DNA from: Brugia malayi | Taxonomy: Eukaryota; Nematoda; Chromadorea; Rhabditida; Onchocercidae | Reading direction: 5' to 3' | Assembly (NCBI RefSeq): GCF_000002995.4 | Contig: NW_025062479.1 | Span: forward strand, 18,782,721-18,846,720 | DNA length: 64,000 nucleotides | In this document: piece by piece, positions 49,401 through 62,500 of the stretch | Position numbering within the stretch: the stretch's first letter is position 1 | Layout of the letters: the number at the start of each line of letters is the position of its first letter | Made by a program: the position numbers and the translations under genes | The notes under the pieces: generated by a model | Seen by the model: only the letters and a program-made list of their open reading frames with translations | Told to the model about the DNA's origin: nothing | Databases searched by the model: none

Positions 49401-49892
49401 TATTGTTACATCCTTATCCGTGATTTGAAGTTGAAGTCAACAACTTAAAATAAGCGATTTCTTTGTATCATCGCCAAGCACAGTGGACACCGTAACATCA
49501 AAAACTTTATAGGGAAGTTTGAGTAATTACGGCGATCATGTTCATAGAAATTTAGTTATTTATGAATTCTGTTAGTTCATTTTCTTTCAGATATATTTTG
49601 TGCTTACATATTTTTTCTCAAGGTTTATATGTTAGAATTCGTATTAATTCCGAATAGTTGGATACATATATATGTATAAATATATAAAGTTGATCATTCA
49701 ATTTTAGATACGAAGGAAATCTAAGTTCTTAGTTAGTGAAGGGATTTTTTTTCCAGGAGTCTATCTACATTTCTCGTTTCAATATGTGCTATTATTGGTG
49801 GTATCTTCACGGTTGCAAGCTTGATCGATGCATTCATATATCGTTCGGGAAGGATTATTAGCCAAAAAATTATGCTTAATAAATATATATAA
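46444..49892 (+). CDS. ERGIC3/Erv46, ER-Golgi cargo-receptor membrane protein
   Basis: Nine exons, 46444-46531, 46821-46982, 47130-47240, 47757-47838, 48093-48258, 48446-48503, 48824-48958, 49055-49250 and 49757-49892, give 377 residues (human ERGIC3 383). With its Erv41 partner it cycles between ER and cis-Golgi in COPII/COPI vesicles. Seen: the cytosolic start LLERLKDFDAYTKPLDDF, a first membrane helix (VTLVSSAVIIFMFV), luminal DITFPRLPC, the Cys cluster CGSCYGA...CCNTCEEV, KVAGNFHIAPG, VNHLSFG, FEFSPLMVKYEE-type sequence before the second helix (ICAIIGGIFTVASLID), and a basic C-terminal tail. The third intron has a GC donor (CAAG/GCTAGT): a GT donor four bases on would create a stop at the junction. 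Upstream in-frame codons before 46444 are not conserved and are excluded. Confidence 0.94.
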
Positions 49893-51122
49893 GTTTCCTT
49901 TGTCTAACAAACAATATTTTGGAAATTTCTGAGATATACTATAGTGAGTATTACAATATCTTTCTTTCTTGAAGAGTGATGCATTTACTGTTTTGAATCT
50001 AATTGTTTAACTTCAACCTTTCAGACCATCTGGACTGATACCACAACGGTTTAGAGAAGGAAATGGACTTTCCACTATGTCCTTTCTTCATTATGACTCA
50101 AATTATGGAAACAGAAGTATTCAAATTCAATTTTTTTTTTGTCCAAGTGCCTTTAATTTTAATCTTTTTTAAAAATAGTTTGTAATTTTCAAATGAAAAC
50201 AATAGTATATCTGTGCCTTAACAAAAAAAAAAAAAATGATATCACTATTTATATTTCTTCGAGCTTTGGTTATGTACGTTGATTTTTGCATGCGTTATGT
50301 ACGGGCAAATGTATGACGCAAATTTAGTCTAACAAACAAATACCACTGTTAACATTTGGTAGTGTTTCACCTCTTTTGCTACATTAGTAAGATGTCTTTG
50401 AAACGTTTTTGACTTTTTTCTAGTTATTGATTCTTCCTCAAAATGTTACACTTTTTCCCATTGTATTGTATCATTTATTTCTCCCCGTAACAAATTGCTA
50501 GTTGTTGTTTTGCGGGTATCCAGGTATTTAATTCCTGGTTAATTATTTGTTGTCTTTAAGGTGAGATCTATAATATGTCTATTATTATTATTAAAATAAG
50601 ATATTATATGTTTTGTCTCGCAGGTTGTGCTGTAACATTTGTTTTCTGAAGGGTGCAGAAATTCGAGATGTTCAGAAAATTTTGATGTTTTGCATGCGTT
50701 TACTTGTTATGCATATTGATTATATACGCTGTTTACTGAATGGCATGTCTGGCGTGAAAATTTTTTTGGTTAGCAGTCACTTGTCGTATGACCTATAAAA
50801 GGTTATGAAAGCGTTCTTTTATGGGGCGTGAGATTCTTCCTCCGCTGTTTTAAATTTTTGATCTATTCCAGTATTCTAGATTTCTTATAAGTCTTGAAGT
50901 CATACGTGCAGATAAGGTTTTTTTCGACATTACTGCTCTAACTAAATTTTTTCTAGTTCGCTTGTAGTTCACTTGTACTTGAACTGTACCACTGTTTTTG
51001 TTTAGCTTATTAAATCTGCATCTTGTAGTAAGGACCGTACTACCGCTTAATTGGCTGACTGAATGATGAAAATGAGTTAAAGATGCATTTATTGAACAAA
51101 TTTCTGAAATGAATTTTAGGTT
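49893..51122. other. Intergenic with an orphan exon-like block
   Basis: At 50025-50116 an open block lies between a strong acceptor (ACCTTTCAG) and a donor (AGA A/GTATTC), with peptide SGLIPQRFREGNGLSTM. A possible following exon starts at the GTCTCGCAG near 50622. Neither could be joined to ERGIC3. Confidence 0.35.
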
Positions 51123-52780
51123 TCATAATTTATCAGTGAACAGTAAATATTCTTCTTCATAACCATTCTGCAGAAATTTCGGGCAAGTGTCAATAAACTG
51201 TTTTGTGACATAGTCTTGTCCAATAACTGTATAAATAATTGCTCGGCGTTCCATCGAGTCTTTATCATATTCGCCGACAACCTTTTTTTTCGATGGAAAG
51301 TTATTTTCATTTATATTATGTGATATACGAATATCTATCAAGATGAGATTTCGTATACTAATATCTTGAACTATTTCAAGTTTATGCTATTGAATTAAGT
51401 TTCCTTACAATTAGTCAACAGCTTTAAAGTATTATCGGCAGTTGTAGGGCATCAAGTTGAATGGTCGGAAAAATTGTTCATATCTCGGCATATGATTTTG
51501 AAGGCAACTAATTCCTTATTTATATAGTCCAAATGTTAAATTTCGTGAGAATTCTGAGTTATTACCATTTCTCATGTGTTTATAAATTACAACATTGTAG
51601 AGGACACTATTTGAGCTTGAAAAAGTTAAAATAGTCGCAAATAAGGAAAAGCATGTTTTCTTCAAGTTAACTAGCTGAAATATAGTACCTGTTCTATAGA
51701 AAGATCACATATTTGTGATAGTGCTACGACACCCACCATCGGAAGCTATAAGCGTATTTGTTATTAAGTTGTGTTTTCATTTTGAATTGGTTTTATCATA
51801 AAATAAATCCCTTTATTTTCTTAGTTACTTTAAATTTTAAACTGCTTTCTTGTAACCATATCGCTAAGGTAATCAGCCTAAAAGAGGCATTTGTGGTTGA
51901 TTGGAAATCTTTACATACTTTTTGTTATTGTATTTTTCCTTCAGTTCTTAAAAGAAGGAAAAAAAACTTGCAGCAGCAAATTTGGCAACTCTCAAAGAAG
52001 CTATGAATTTTTCTTCACACAGTGCAATCTCCGCTGTGGCATGTCCGTGTTCTAATAAACAGAGTAGGATGCCGTTGAACACGATAACGAGCGTTAAGCT
52101 ACCACAGCTGGACATTATCGCACACCAGGTCAGTGTTTCCATATCCATCCTTTTTTGAATTTCCTGTGAAGTCATCAAAGTCCAGAAATCATCTGGACGC
52201 AAACTGTCAGTTATGTACAGGAGGGGCCCGATGAAAATATAGGTTTTCTTTGAAAGGACATTTGGACGGTTTCTGATCGTTTGACCTTAGTTTGTTACTC
52301 TTCAAATGTCTTCAGTCGGGAAAATTTTCTCAAAGTTTCGGATTTGGTTCTTCGTTTTTTCGTAAATTTAATTCTTGCTAATTCAAAACTTTCTAAATAG
52401 AGAACTAGAAGACTAGTCCTTAATTTTTATTTGGTATTTCTTTAAAACTAAACCACAAACTTCTTCCTGTTACGAGAATTTTCAGGACTACAGAAGCCAC
52501 CACGTCCTTTCAGGTTGAACAAACACGTCACTGAACTGTTGATGTTGCCATATCTCAAACTTATGTTTTACGACGTTTAATTTTATGCAGATTTTGCATA
52601 TCTTCTTGTGTTGTAATGATGAAGCATTTTTGCCTTGCATCGTTTTTCTCTGGAATATTTGGCTAGAAATTTTCCTACGAATGTCCCTTTGTTTTGCCTC
52701 CATATAGCATCGCAGTGTCGAATACATGACTCACCTGTTAAATAAATTGCCTTTATCACTATATTTCGTGTTTTCTGTTT
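51123..52780 (-). CDS. Partial gene for an unrecognised membrane protein
   Basis: Three inferred exons. 52735-52780 lies between TTCTTACAG and a perfect CAG/GTGAGT donor. 51990-52272 (or to about 51970) follows GATCAG and joins the first in phase. The last ends at a TGA at 51123, starting near 51334. The middle exon holds YIFIGPLLYITDSLRPDDFW, a polar helix (SQEIQKRMDMETL) and a hydrophobic helix (SLTLVIVFNGILLCLL) followed by a Cys-containing segment. The last exon is hydrophilic (FPSKKKVVGEYDKDSMERR; FIDTCPKFLQNGYEEEYL). No start exon was found, and the join to the last exon is uncertain: donors at 51989 (phase 0) and about 51971 (phase 1) are both weak. No family recognised. Confidence 0.4.
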
Positions 52781-53549
52781 CTGTAAGAATATTCATCGTA
52801 CACTATCTCTAATTGTTATGAAGCCCATAATCATCGAACGGGTGATTCTAGTTGTTATAAGTTAATAATTAGATTTATTTGTGTAAAATATATTGGCATA
52901 CGTACATTAAAAGTATATAGGTATTCTGGCTATTGTTAACTGTGTAAAAGGAATGGGAAGGTAATATTTAATATTTATTTTTTAATATTATATTTAATTT
53001 GACATAGTTTATGGACACTGTTTAAAGACACTGATTGATCAAAACACACGACTTTAATTTTTTTAGAAGTGTTCTTATTTTCGTTTTTAAATTAGGATGT
53101 TTGAAAGAAAAAGTAGAGAAACATTGTGGTACTCCATATATCAGTTGTCAGAATTTAGTCAATAAGGCTTGCATCGTAATCGTTTACGTTTTTTATTATC
53201 ATCGCTGATTTTTGATGTTATAACCAAATTTGTAGATATCGGTCGTTGATTTCAAGTTGGGATAATTCTAAAATCTTGTAAGTTGTTACGATTCGCTGAA
53301 TTATTATCGCTGAAGAGGGTAAGTTTAGAAAAGCAAGTTCATTTCACAGTTTATGCTGCTTCCTTTTCTTTTTACACTTTAATATTTGTATGTGTTTTAT
53401 TACTGCGTCAAAAGCTGATATACATAATTTTTTTGAATTTTGAGGATTCAAACCTCAGTCTTGTGCACAGGTTGTAGGAATAGTAAAGAAGGCCATCACC
53501 ACTAATCATTGTCGGTTATTGTAGAGCTTATTTTTTAATATGAATAACA

Positions 53550-54768
53550 ATGTCTCGCATGGTGATTGCAATTTTCCTGTTTTTCATGGCGTATCAGCTC
53601 TTCACGCAACTGATGGCTACTACTCGATCAATAGGTCAAGCTTTATACTCCGTTGTTTATGTTACTGTTCCAAATTCAACCGTTGCACAACAAATTGCTA
53701 GGTACCTTTTTTTTTTTTTTGCTTTTTTAAAGGTTAAGTTCTTGTTTCTACAGAAATAAGAGAAATAATTTCGTCAGTTCAGAGACTGAATAAAATTAAT
53801 GAAAAACATCCCTACCGTAGGGCATTCAAAAGCGTTCCTCATTGTATGCATTGTTTAATAGCTTATAAATTACATTTCCCATTAGTTCATTTAGCAGTGT
53901 CTTTTAATTCGCCATAACGTTTCAGAGAAGTTGTGAAGAGTAAATATGCCGCTTGTGTTAATATCGTGCCAACCATCACTTCAATGTAAGTTCTCATCCT
54001 ATGGGTACTTGGAGGATTCATTTTGTGCAGAAGAGTCCATATATTTAAAAATCGTTTATGCCCATCTATATCATGTTTATAGCAGCTTTTGACTGATTAA
54101 TAAATAGACTTACTTTTCACTCGTCGTAAGTCCTGCACTTTATTTTTTTTTCTTCTATTACTTTCTTATTCATTTATTGGAACTTTGAAAATCTGTATTC
54201 TTTCCCAACTTGTCAGTCACTCTATTTCTGGAGTTCTAGATATGAATGGGAGGGCACGGTAGAAGAAGATAAAGAATCATTACTTGTCATGAAAACAAAA
54301 TCAACAGCGCTGGATGCCTTAAAAACGAAAGTACTCAGCATGCACCCGTACAAAGTACCTGAATTTATTGCTTTACCGGTGAGCCTGAATACACTACGTT
54401 CCCATTTCATCAGTATATTAAAAATGATCTAAAGCGTTATATCAATCACTGTGAAAGTTTTGCCTTTGAATACGGTCTTGTTCCGTCCATTTTTGCAGTG
54501 TCACTTCCCCGAAGAACTCTCTCAAGTTAAGTCTTTTTACTACAAATCTTATGAAAGATAAATCAGAAAGTTCTATTTCGCTCCTTTTTTCCCGAAGTAA
54601 GGAAAATCAAATTAATAATGCTGTGGCAATAGATATTGTCTAATCCCAGGTGATCCAGATCAAGTGATCTCTATATTTGGAATCAAATCTGATATGCCAT
54701 TATATTTTTAGATAGAAAGCGGCAGCGAAAATTATTTGAAGTGGATCGATAAGCAAGTCATTTCATGA
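53550..54768 (+). CDS. CutA family protein, membrane-anchored form
   Basis: Four exons, 53550-53701, 53926-53985, 54240-54378 and 54712-54768, give 135 residues with consistent phases. The core is unmistakable: SVVYVTVPNSTVAQQIAR, AACVNIVPTITSIYEWEG, ESLLVMKTKS, MHPYKVPEFIALPI and NYLKWID. CutA forms compact trimers; bacterial members affect divalent-cation tolerance, and the mammalian protein is linked to acetylcholinesterase processing and anchoring. The worm protein starts with a hydrophobic helix (residues about 4-17, MVIAIFLFFMAYQLF), an N-terminal extension like that of animal CutA, so it probably enters the secretory pathway or is membrane-tethered. The ATG at 53550 is the first in frame. 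It is convergent with STAM. Confidence 0.95.
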
Positions 54769-55323
54769 CCATCAATCAGTGTTGCGGAACACAAAAGAAT
54801 TCAAGCACTGAAGATACTCAGTGGAAATTTATTCAAATTTAAATACTGTATGTGAAACAAATTGTGCATTAAACTAAATATGAATTTTTTTCCGTAAAGT
54901 GAAATCTAATTACTCAGGTGTTTTGCGGAATAATCATAAAGCTTCAAATTCGCCTAGTAGCATATCCAGATCATCACAAATTTCACCACAAAATTTTTTT
55001 GATACACCGTACTGCATACTGACATAGAATATATTGCTCTTTGCTCAACATGATACGTGGATTCACAACTACTACTCGTAAAGTAAACATAACCATCACT
55101 CAATTAAAGGAAAGTATCAAAGTACTCCGATACAGTGAGACATAATGGCGCAAAGAATTTTAATTTCTTGTCCTTTTTAATGACTGTTTCTTAATTTATC
55201 AATGAATTGCTGCGTTCAAAAGTTGCTAGGTTTTCTATTATGTATATAAAAATCTACCTCACCTGTTTCTCTACAAAAATTAGTTAAATATTTGTTTACA
55301 TGATTTATACATATTTCTTGCAT
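54769..55323. other. Convergent intergenic region, CutA / STAM
   Basis: About 555 bp of AT-rich 3' flanking sequence for two convergent genes. No exon seen. Confidence 0.5.
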
Positions 55324-58300
55324 CTACATAGGCATATTTTCCGCTGAAGCAGTGCCCCATTCTGCACTTGGTGGTATTGTCGGTAACAGTGTTATTTCCG
55401 GTACCTGATATCTAAATATTGGTTGTGCTGATGGCTGCTGTATCGATACCTGCAACAATCACAGCCTATTTGAAGTAATTTTCAAAACGAAAATGTGCAG
55501 GAAAGCACAATATTTGTCAGTTATAAAGTTCATAGGATATATCCTAAATTTCAGTATGAAGTTTAATCCAAATAGGAACTCAAATATCACATCTCACCAA
55601 ATATCCGTATATGATCTAAATTTAATTATTATACTAAAACCTGGTATTGAGCTTGCTCCACAGCTTGATCATACATTGATAACACATCTCTTATTGCAAT
55701 GTCCACTTGTGCCAAAGCATTATGTTGCCTGTCAATTTCCGCTAATCGTGCATCAATTAATGAAGCCTGAAATATTCATCAGTAAACTGGATTAAACAGT
55801 AAACAAAGCTCACATATGAATGCCAAAATTCAAACAATAAAGTTTAAAATCTAGAACGGAAACAATGCTTGTATGTGCAAACTGAGAAGTACTTGAGCTA
55901 AACTTCGCTGTTCCAGATCAGCAAGTTCAGGAGGATCTGGTCTTTCTCCTGTTGGATCGCAGTCTTCGAGTATACGGAGACATTCTTCCAACACCGTTTT
56001 GTCAATTCTGGCTACAGAAACCTAAATAAGCCGGAAAACTCGTAATCAAGGCATATTTATATTTCTATGTCCCTTCTGTAGCAATTTATTCAAAAGTCAT
56101 AAGAGAGATAGGAAATTCTTCATTTCAAAGGCATTTCACTTAATGTCAATAACAGACAGACCACAATTACTTAAATAAAAATTAAAATAGCGATATATAA
56201 ATGCAACATTGCCACAGCTAAGACTACCTAGCTATGATATAAAAAACTCACAGCTAGAGAAACTGCCTTTTCTTTAGCCAATGGTTCACTTTCTTCAGAC
56301 AATAAGTCGGATGTCACAAAGCTTGCTGGAAACAGACCTTCTCCACGATGCGACCTACCTCTCCACCAATTCAAATCACTGTCGTCTATAACAGTAATAA
56401 TATCGCCCGTTGAAAATGTAAGTTCGTTATCTTCAACAGCTTCAAAATCGTACAGTGCTCGTACATCGCGTTCTAATCTGAAATTCATGAAAAAAGTTAG
56501 ATATTCATAACTGTTATGAAAGCTTGTAATCACTCAGTAAAATAAACCTAGAATGCTAAGAAATGCTACTAGCTCGATTTGATATCAAAAACTACAAATG
56601 CATCATTACTGATCCAAATACTCATGTGAGTTATATTCATAGAATAAACCTAGAATGCTAAGAAATGCTACTAGCTCGATCTGATATCAAAAACTACAAA
56701 TGCATCATTACTGATCCAAATACTCATGTGAGTTATATTCATAGAACAGTAACCATCATCTATTCAGGCATTTTCAAACAGAAACAATAAGCAAGAAATT
56801 TACTTTGATGTAGACGAATGTGCAGCTGCGCCTGCTACTGGTGAATAAACAGAGGATACACGATCATTTCGTATCGATGTCTCTTGCAATGATTTTGCTA
56901 TAGCTAGAACTAACGCTTCTTCTTCCTCTGCGCTTCGCACAGCATTCGAATCAGTGTTTACGGACTGCAAAGGAAGCCTGAATTTTAGTTGGGCGTTACA
57001 CTGAAGACAAAAATATATAAGTTCATAAAGTAAACAGCATTTTATTTTACATAAAAAATATAGTGTTTAGAATAATTAAAAAAGGAATGACTAGGGAAGT
57101 GAATACTTTTAAAGATTTCGTGTTTTAAGAATGCTCGAAAGTTTTTTTTAAAAAAAAAATCAAAGGAATAGCTATTTTAGCTTTGAAAAGTTCTCATCGC
57201 TGTGATAGGTAGTTTCAAAGAGTTTTTTTCTGAGCTGAATTATGCCATTATTTGGTCGTAACTGGACCATTACAGCCAAATAATGCAAACGTATAGGAAA
57301 CTTAAAAAAACATTTTTTTTTTTTTCATATTTGCTCAGTTTTTTCTCGGCGTAAACAGCAAAAACAGTGGCTATAAGAGAGAAAAGATCTTAAAACACTA
57401 CAAAATAAAACTACTGTTGCAACCATTAGTTCTAAGTGAGGTCAACCCCAACTTTTGGAATTTTAAAACTGGAATATTTTTTCCATACCTTCTTTTTGAA
57501 CACTAATTATACTATGAATATTAATTGGAATTTTTGTTATTAAAAGAGTTCGAGACTAAAATCCCCTGCTAATTTAAGTAAAAATCTAAAACATTCTTCA
57601 AAAGATTTTATTCTTTTCGAGACTGAAATTTTATGAATTTATGGCAACTGAAAATCAAAAAGCTCACCCTGGCTACAGCAAGTTGGTAATCATTTCACTT
57701 TTTTCAACTTTTTTTAAACAAAAACCGTATTACCTTTTTAATCCAAGCTAAAGAATGCCCAACAAATAATTTATATAACAAATTTTATTCGCAATAAACT
57801 AAAAAGAGTCAGCTAAACGCAAGGTAAACTGAATTCAAAGTATATATGATTGGCTTTTCGCTGATTACGTGCCCAAAAACACGAAATCCCGCCTAAATCA
57901 TTCTCTCAAACGAAAATGATATCTCCAATAGGTTTTTAATGATATATGGAGTTAATACAGGCAAGACAAACACTTCTTTTTTATGGAGATTTTTGAAAGC
58001 TCACCACTTGAAATAATTCCAACACGGTATCTCAGTTTAGAAAAGAACATTTATTATTAACAACGTCACTACGGCTATTTACTTTGATTCGTAAGTAAAA
58101 AAAAACTTTTTGATGATCCGAATCACTCATACAGTAATAACCAGCAGCTAAAAATCAATAATTAAATAACATACACAGGATTTGGATGAAGTGTCCGTTT
58201 CGAATGAATATCCTTCTGCGAGAAGATTTTTGTAAAGAGTTTTAATCAAACCTAATGACGCATCTTGTTTACATTCATTTTCTGACCATTTCTTTATGAT

Positions 58301-59013
58301 CGAACGTGTTTTTTCACTAATTGAACGATTACTCTGCAAGCATTAAAAACCTGTACAATGATGTAAGGTTTGTCTCCATATTATTCACGAATATTGACAC
58401 TTCTTAAGAAACGTTTTTTACAAGCAGAAATGAAACAATCTGCAGCGAACTCGATGACATGGTAGTGATACATATCAACTTTATCTCATGTCTATGAAAT
58501 GTTTCCAACTAACATGTGTAGCTTTGAAATTTAATTCTTGCGAGAATTCGCGCGACGAAACTTCACGCCTGAATGCGACTCCACAGTTACTCCACAAAGA
58601 ATCCAACAAAGACAACGCTAGCAAAACAACATGTGGATCACGATGATTTAATCTTTTCTTCACGGACAGTAAACACAATTTGGCTCCTAAAACCATCTGT
58701 TGTTTACTTGCAGTCCACAAATTTGGATAAGCTATAATACGCTATAAGATGCAGAGATATCCTACGGGAAAGTCTGGTACAAAAGGATTACGTATCTGCC
58801 AATTTTTAAAAAGCTTATCATAACTAGCCTAATAACTGTGGCATAATTGGGAACTTCAAGTAACGAATGTGAATGAACACCTTTATTTTGATCAGCAATA
58901 ACTCGATCACATATGTCAAGAATCAATGTCCAATTCTCGGTGGTGCAAGTTTCAGCAGTGACCTTCTCAACGGTCTCATCGTAAGGTGATGGTGCTTCGC
59001 CAAAAATTGGCAT
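55324..59013 (-). CDS. STAM, ESCRT-0 endosomal sorting adaptor
   Basis: Eight exons: 58881-59013, 58514-58686, 58175-58333, 56804-56964, 56252-56477, 55893-56021, 55641-55766 and 55324-55449, giving 410 residues with consistent phases. With Hrs, STAM forms ESCRT-0, which binds ubiquitinated cargo on endosomes. Domains in order: a VHS domain, residues 1 to about 140 ([45 protein letters not shown]); a ubiquitin-interacting motif at about 168-183 ([16 protein letters not shown]); an SH3 domain at about 212-268 ([31 protein letters not shown]); a GAT-like coiled coil ([23 protein letters not shown]); and a short Pro/Gln tail. Exon 3 uses the TGT/GTATGT donor, not a nearby GTGTAT, to keep phase. 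The 1.2 kb intron 3 is gene-free. Confidence 0.95.
56541..56744 (-). repeat. Tandem duplication of a 102 bp unit in a STAM intron
   Basis: 56541-56642 and 56643-56744 are the same 102 bp, with one difference seen (GATTT versus GATCT). The pair sits in the intron between the UIM and SH3 exons. Near-identity indicates a recent duplication or a copy-number-variable locus. Confidence 0.92.
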
Positions 59014-59341
59014 TGCAAGGCCTAAAAATAAGTGACATCAAGTTTTCGGCTAAATTGATACAACTGTTGTCGGAAAATGGTGGGAAAAAGTCAACTGTCG
59101 AAAAAACTAAAATAAATGTTCAAACTAGGAAAGCAAAATAGTCAGCATCGTTTCTGTTGCATAAGCATCGTATAATTTGAATAGGCAGTTAATGGATAAC
59201 TTCAGCTGGCATTACTGCTATCATAACAAATTCTTTAATGAAAATAATTAGCTTTAAGCTGCTGGAAAATCCTCGCAAAAAGCTGCTTACTAGTGAGAGA
59301 GTACTGACTATGCAGATTATACGAGTCACAAATGGTCATTT

Positions 59342-59574
59342 TCAATGATTCAGTTTGGATGCTTTGATATGTGCAGAGATTCTGCTCAATGAGTTCCCGA
59401 GATTCGAGCAGAACAAAACTTAATATATATTAGACAACTAGCATACATAATAATAAATTACTTTTGCATGGTGCAATAATTTGAAAAAACTGTTATTGAT
59501 CTTAGACCTGAAATTGTATCACGCGATGCTCGGACAAGTCTCTGGGCTCTTGCGGCCACGAGTTGCGATTTCAT
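59342..59574 (-). CDS. Tiny two-exon ORF upstream of STAM (47 aa candidate)
   Basis: Exon 1, 59508-59574, starts at ATG and encodes a basic amphipathic peptide (MKSQLVAARAQRLVRASRD). It ends TCA G/GTCTAA, the same unusual donor type seen in acyl-CoA dehydrogenase paralogue A. Exon 2, 59342-59418, follows TTAAG and stays in frame to a TGA (SNLGNSLSRISAHIKASKL). The N-terminus would suit a mitochondrial presequence. It may equally be STAM upstream sequence that happens to be open; the splice sites are weak and no family is known. Confidence 0.22.
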
Positions 59575-62500
59575 GGTTTATTAAAGTAGGTAGACCCTTC
59601 CTACCACGGTTAGTTATACGGAAATGAAGCCAGTCCCAGACAACAACGCCTATTTACACAAGGAAAAACATTATCATGGCGCGTAAAGTTCGGACAATCA
59701 TTGCGTGCAAAAATCGGACATCTAGATGAAACTATGAAAGTGGCAGAGGGTTCGAATTCAGGGAGAGGAATGGAGTTTTAAAGTGTCGTTAACTCTTGAT
59801 TCTTAAGACATTGAAGTAATTGTCTTTCCTTAAAAGATTACAAAGAAGGGCGGTTAAATTTGACCGTTAAGTATTTGCTTTGCAAATTCAACTTTTGATC
59901 ATATACTACTTCTCATGAAAATAAATAACAAGCATTTCTGATAATTCTGCTTTCATTTCAAATTTTTGGTAACAATTTAAAAATCAAAAAAAAAAAAAAT
60001 GAAAAAAAATGAAAAAATTAAAGCAAATTCTTTGCAACGTTGAATTGGATGCAGTTAAATAACAAGCACATTTTAAAACGAACAGTATTCCTTCCTTAGT
60101 AATAATTCGCTTGCGAACTGATTGCTGTCTACACATAAATAATTTTTTACGTAATAACAGATCGAAATTTGTAATATTGAAATTTAACAACTTCAGACTG
60201 TCAACGAAAAACAAATGTTAGCGGTTTGGGTAGATAACATCAATAATGAATCAAAGCTTTCTCTTTCTTTTTTCCCCTCTGATACTCTTTTTCAAATTCA
60301 AAATTTTTTAAAATTTGAGATTGTAAAACCACCACAACGAATGGGGTGTAAATAGGAAATTATTATAACTGTATAAATAATAATTAATTATATAAATAAT
60401 CATTAACAATCATTACTAAATTTTAAATTAGAGGGTGTTATCTTAAGATGAGGAGATTGATCTTAGATCAAGATAATTTAACACTGTAGGATTATCGGTA
60501 ATAAAGTCTGTAGTATCATGAAATTTTAGTATCGCGAAACCTAAAAGATTACAAATAAAAACATAAATGAAAGTAAAAAATATTAGGGTAAGAAATATGA
60601 TCGATGAACCCACACAAATGATCTCTTCGGTTTGTAATCTTCTCGATTTGTACTTCAATCTTTATAAATTTTGTTGTACTGTTGCTTCTGTTAATAAAGG
60701 AAATATTATATTCCTGTGTTGCTCTCCATATATATTAAACAATCTCCCCGAAATCAGAAACCTTTTTCAAATAGTACTTTTTTTCCACTATACGCAGTGT
60801 TAAAAATTTCGTGATATAAGACCTGCTAGACAGGGTCTATTTTTCTAGATCTACTTTTTTTCTAGTTTAGCAGGGTCTATTTTTTTTTTTTTTTTCTAGT
60901 CTTTTTTGCTTTTTAAGTACATTTATCATTTATACATTTTGAATATTATGTGACAAAAGCAATAATAGTAACCTTTAAAGAGAGATTGTGACTTCAATTT
61001 TTGAGATATACATAGATTAATAAATATAATTGTCGTCCCTGTAGCACTTCTTCCTATACCTAGCATTTACATAAGTTGGATATTGTCAGCAAAACCGAAA
61101 TTTGACAAATTATCGGAACAAAACTGTATTAAATCCAAAGGGCTAAAGATTGTTTTCACTGAATTTGTTTTCACTGAAGATTCTTTAGACAAATATAAAA
61201 CTGCTTCAAAATTGCACATTGTGTAAGCAATCATTTATTTACCGCTAATCCTCTAGCTGAGCTCACCTTTGTCTGGAATATTATAATTAAAACAGAGAAT
61301 ATTTGTACTATTTAATGTTGAAAATGTTATTATTTCAGACTAAATCTATATGCAATTTGGAAGTGTTGTAGAGGTTTTCTAATTTTCTATGAATAACTGA
61401 CATAATGTTAAACTTAACTTTCACTAATTATGCGCTTATTGCAAGCCAACCCTCACTTTGTAAGGACTTAAACTCTTTGTCAATTTTTGTAATTCAACTC
61501 GTCTCCCGCTACACCGAAATAATCTTTGACCCACAGCCAATCCCAACTAAAATTTTCTATTACAAATTGTTTGTAATATAATTTGATAGTAAACAATTAT
61601 TCTTATAATGTCGAGCAACAAAGTTCTCTTTTCGACTATTCGAACCTCAAGACTAACCAAATATTTCAATTCTTTGATATAGCTGCACCACGGAAGGACA
61701 AGCAGTAAAATTAATAAAATTAAAAGAAATAAAACAAAAAAATTATTACTGAATTCTGCTGAAGCTTTTAGGCTGACGACATACTCAATAATACAAAATA
61801 AATCAGTATGCATCCTATGTGTGGAACATTTTTTGAAAATACAGAAAAGTTATTTTTTTATGTATAGTAATCAAAAAACAGAACAGTAGGATGACAAGAT
61901 CCATCTAGAAAGATCTCTTCACCATTGTTTTACTTTCCTCTACCCATAAATATCCTTAATTGACATTTTGCTACATTTTAAATATCACTGAATCATATCC
62001 AGTTAGATAAATTCTGTATCTGTATATATTTGTGTCATCATGCCAAAGACAAACCTCTTACATTAATAGACCAGTCCATTGGTTCCATTCAAATTTTATC
62101 TCTTACTACTTTTTTTTTATGAAGCTTTCTTCTTTTGTTATTTTCACATTCTTACCAAATTCTTCACTCCATTTATTTATTTCTAATCAGTTGAATTCAC
62201 ATACCTCCACTGTTGTTATAACATTGCTTTGATTAAAAATTTAATGAATACATTACTTAAATAGAACAATAAAAACTTAATCATGCTAATTTGAAAATAT
62301 TTTCTTTCAAATCCATGGATCTACCAAGCGATTCTAATTCTAATTGATTTTAAAAATTTACTGCAACTCATCTGATAAATATGAATTGCATTAGTAGCTT
62401 TTTATGGCACAACTGAAATAATTTTATAATGGTGTCATAACGAAATCTGGTTAAAGCAATAAAAAAAGTAATAATAAGTCGTTCTCATTTTACAATGATG

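Noticed and set aside
59740..59762. GGGTTCGAATTC resembling a tRNA B box
   Set aside because: The flanking bases do not form a T-stem, and no A box or acceptor stem is found at the right distance.
61547..61813. 88-codon minus-strand frame with a hydrophobic run
   Set aside because: It is AT-rich codon content with a Leu/Ile run from T-rich DNA; no start context, splice sites or family support it.
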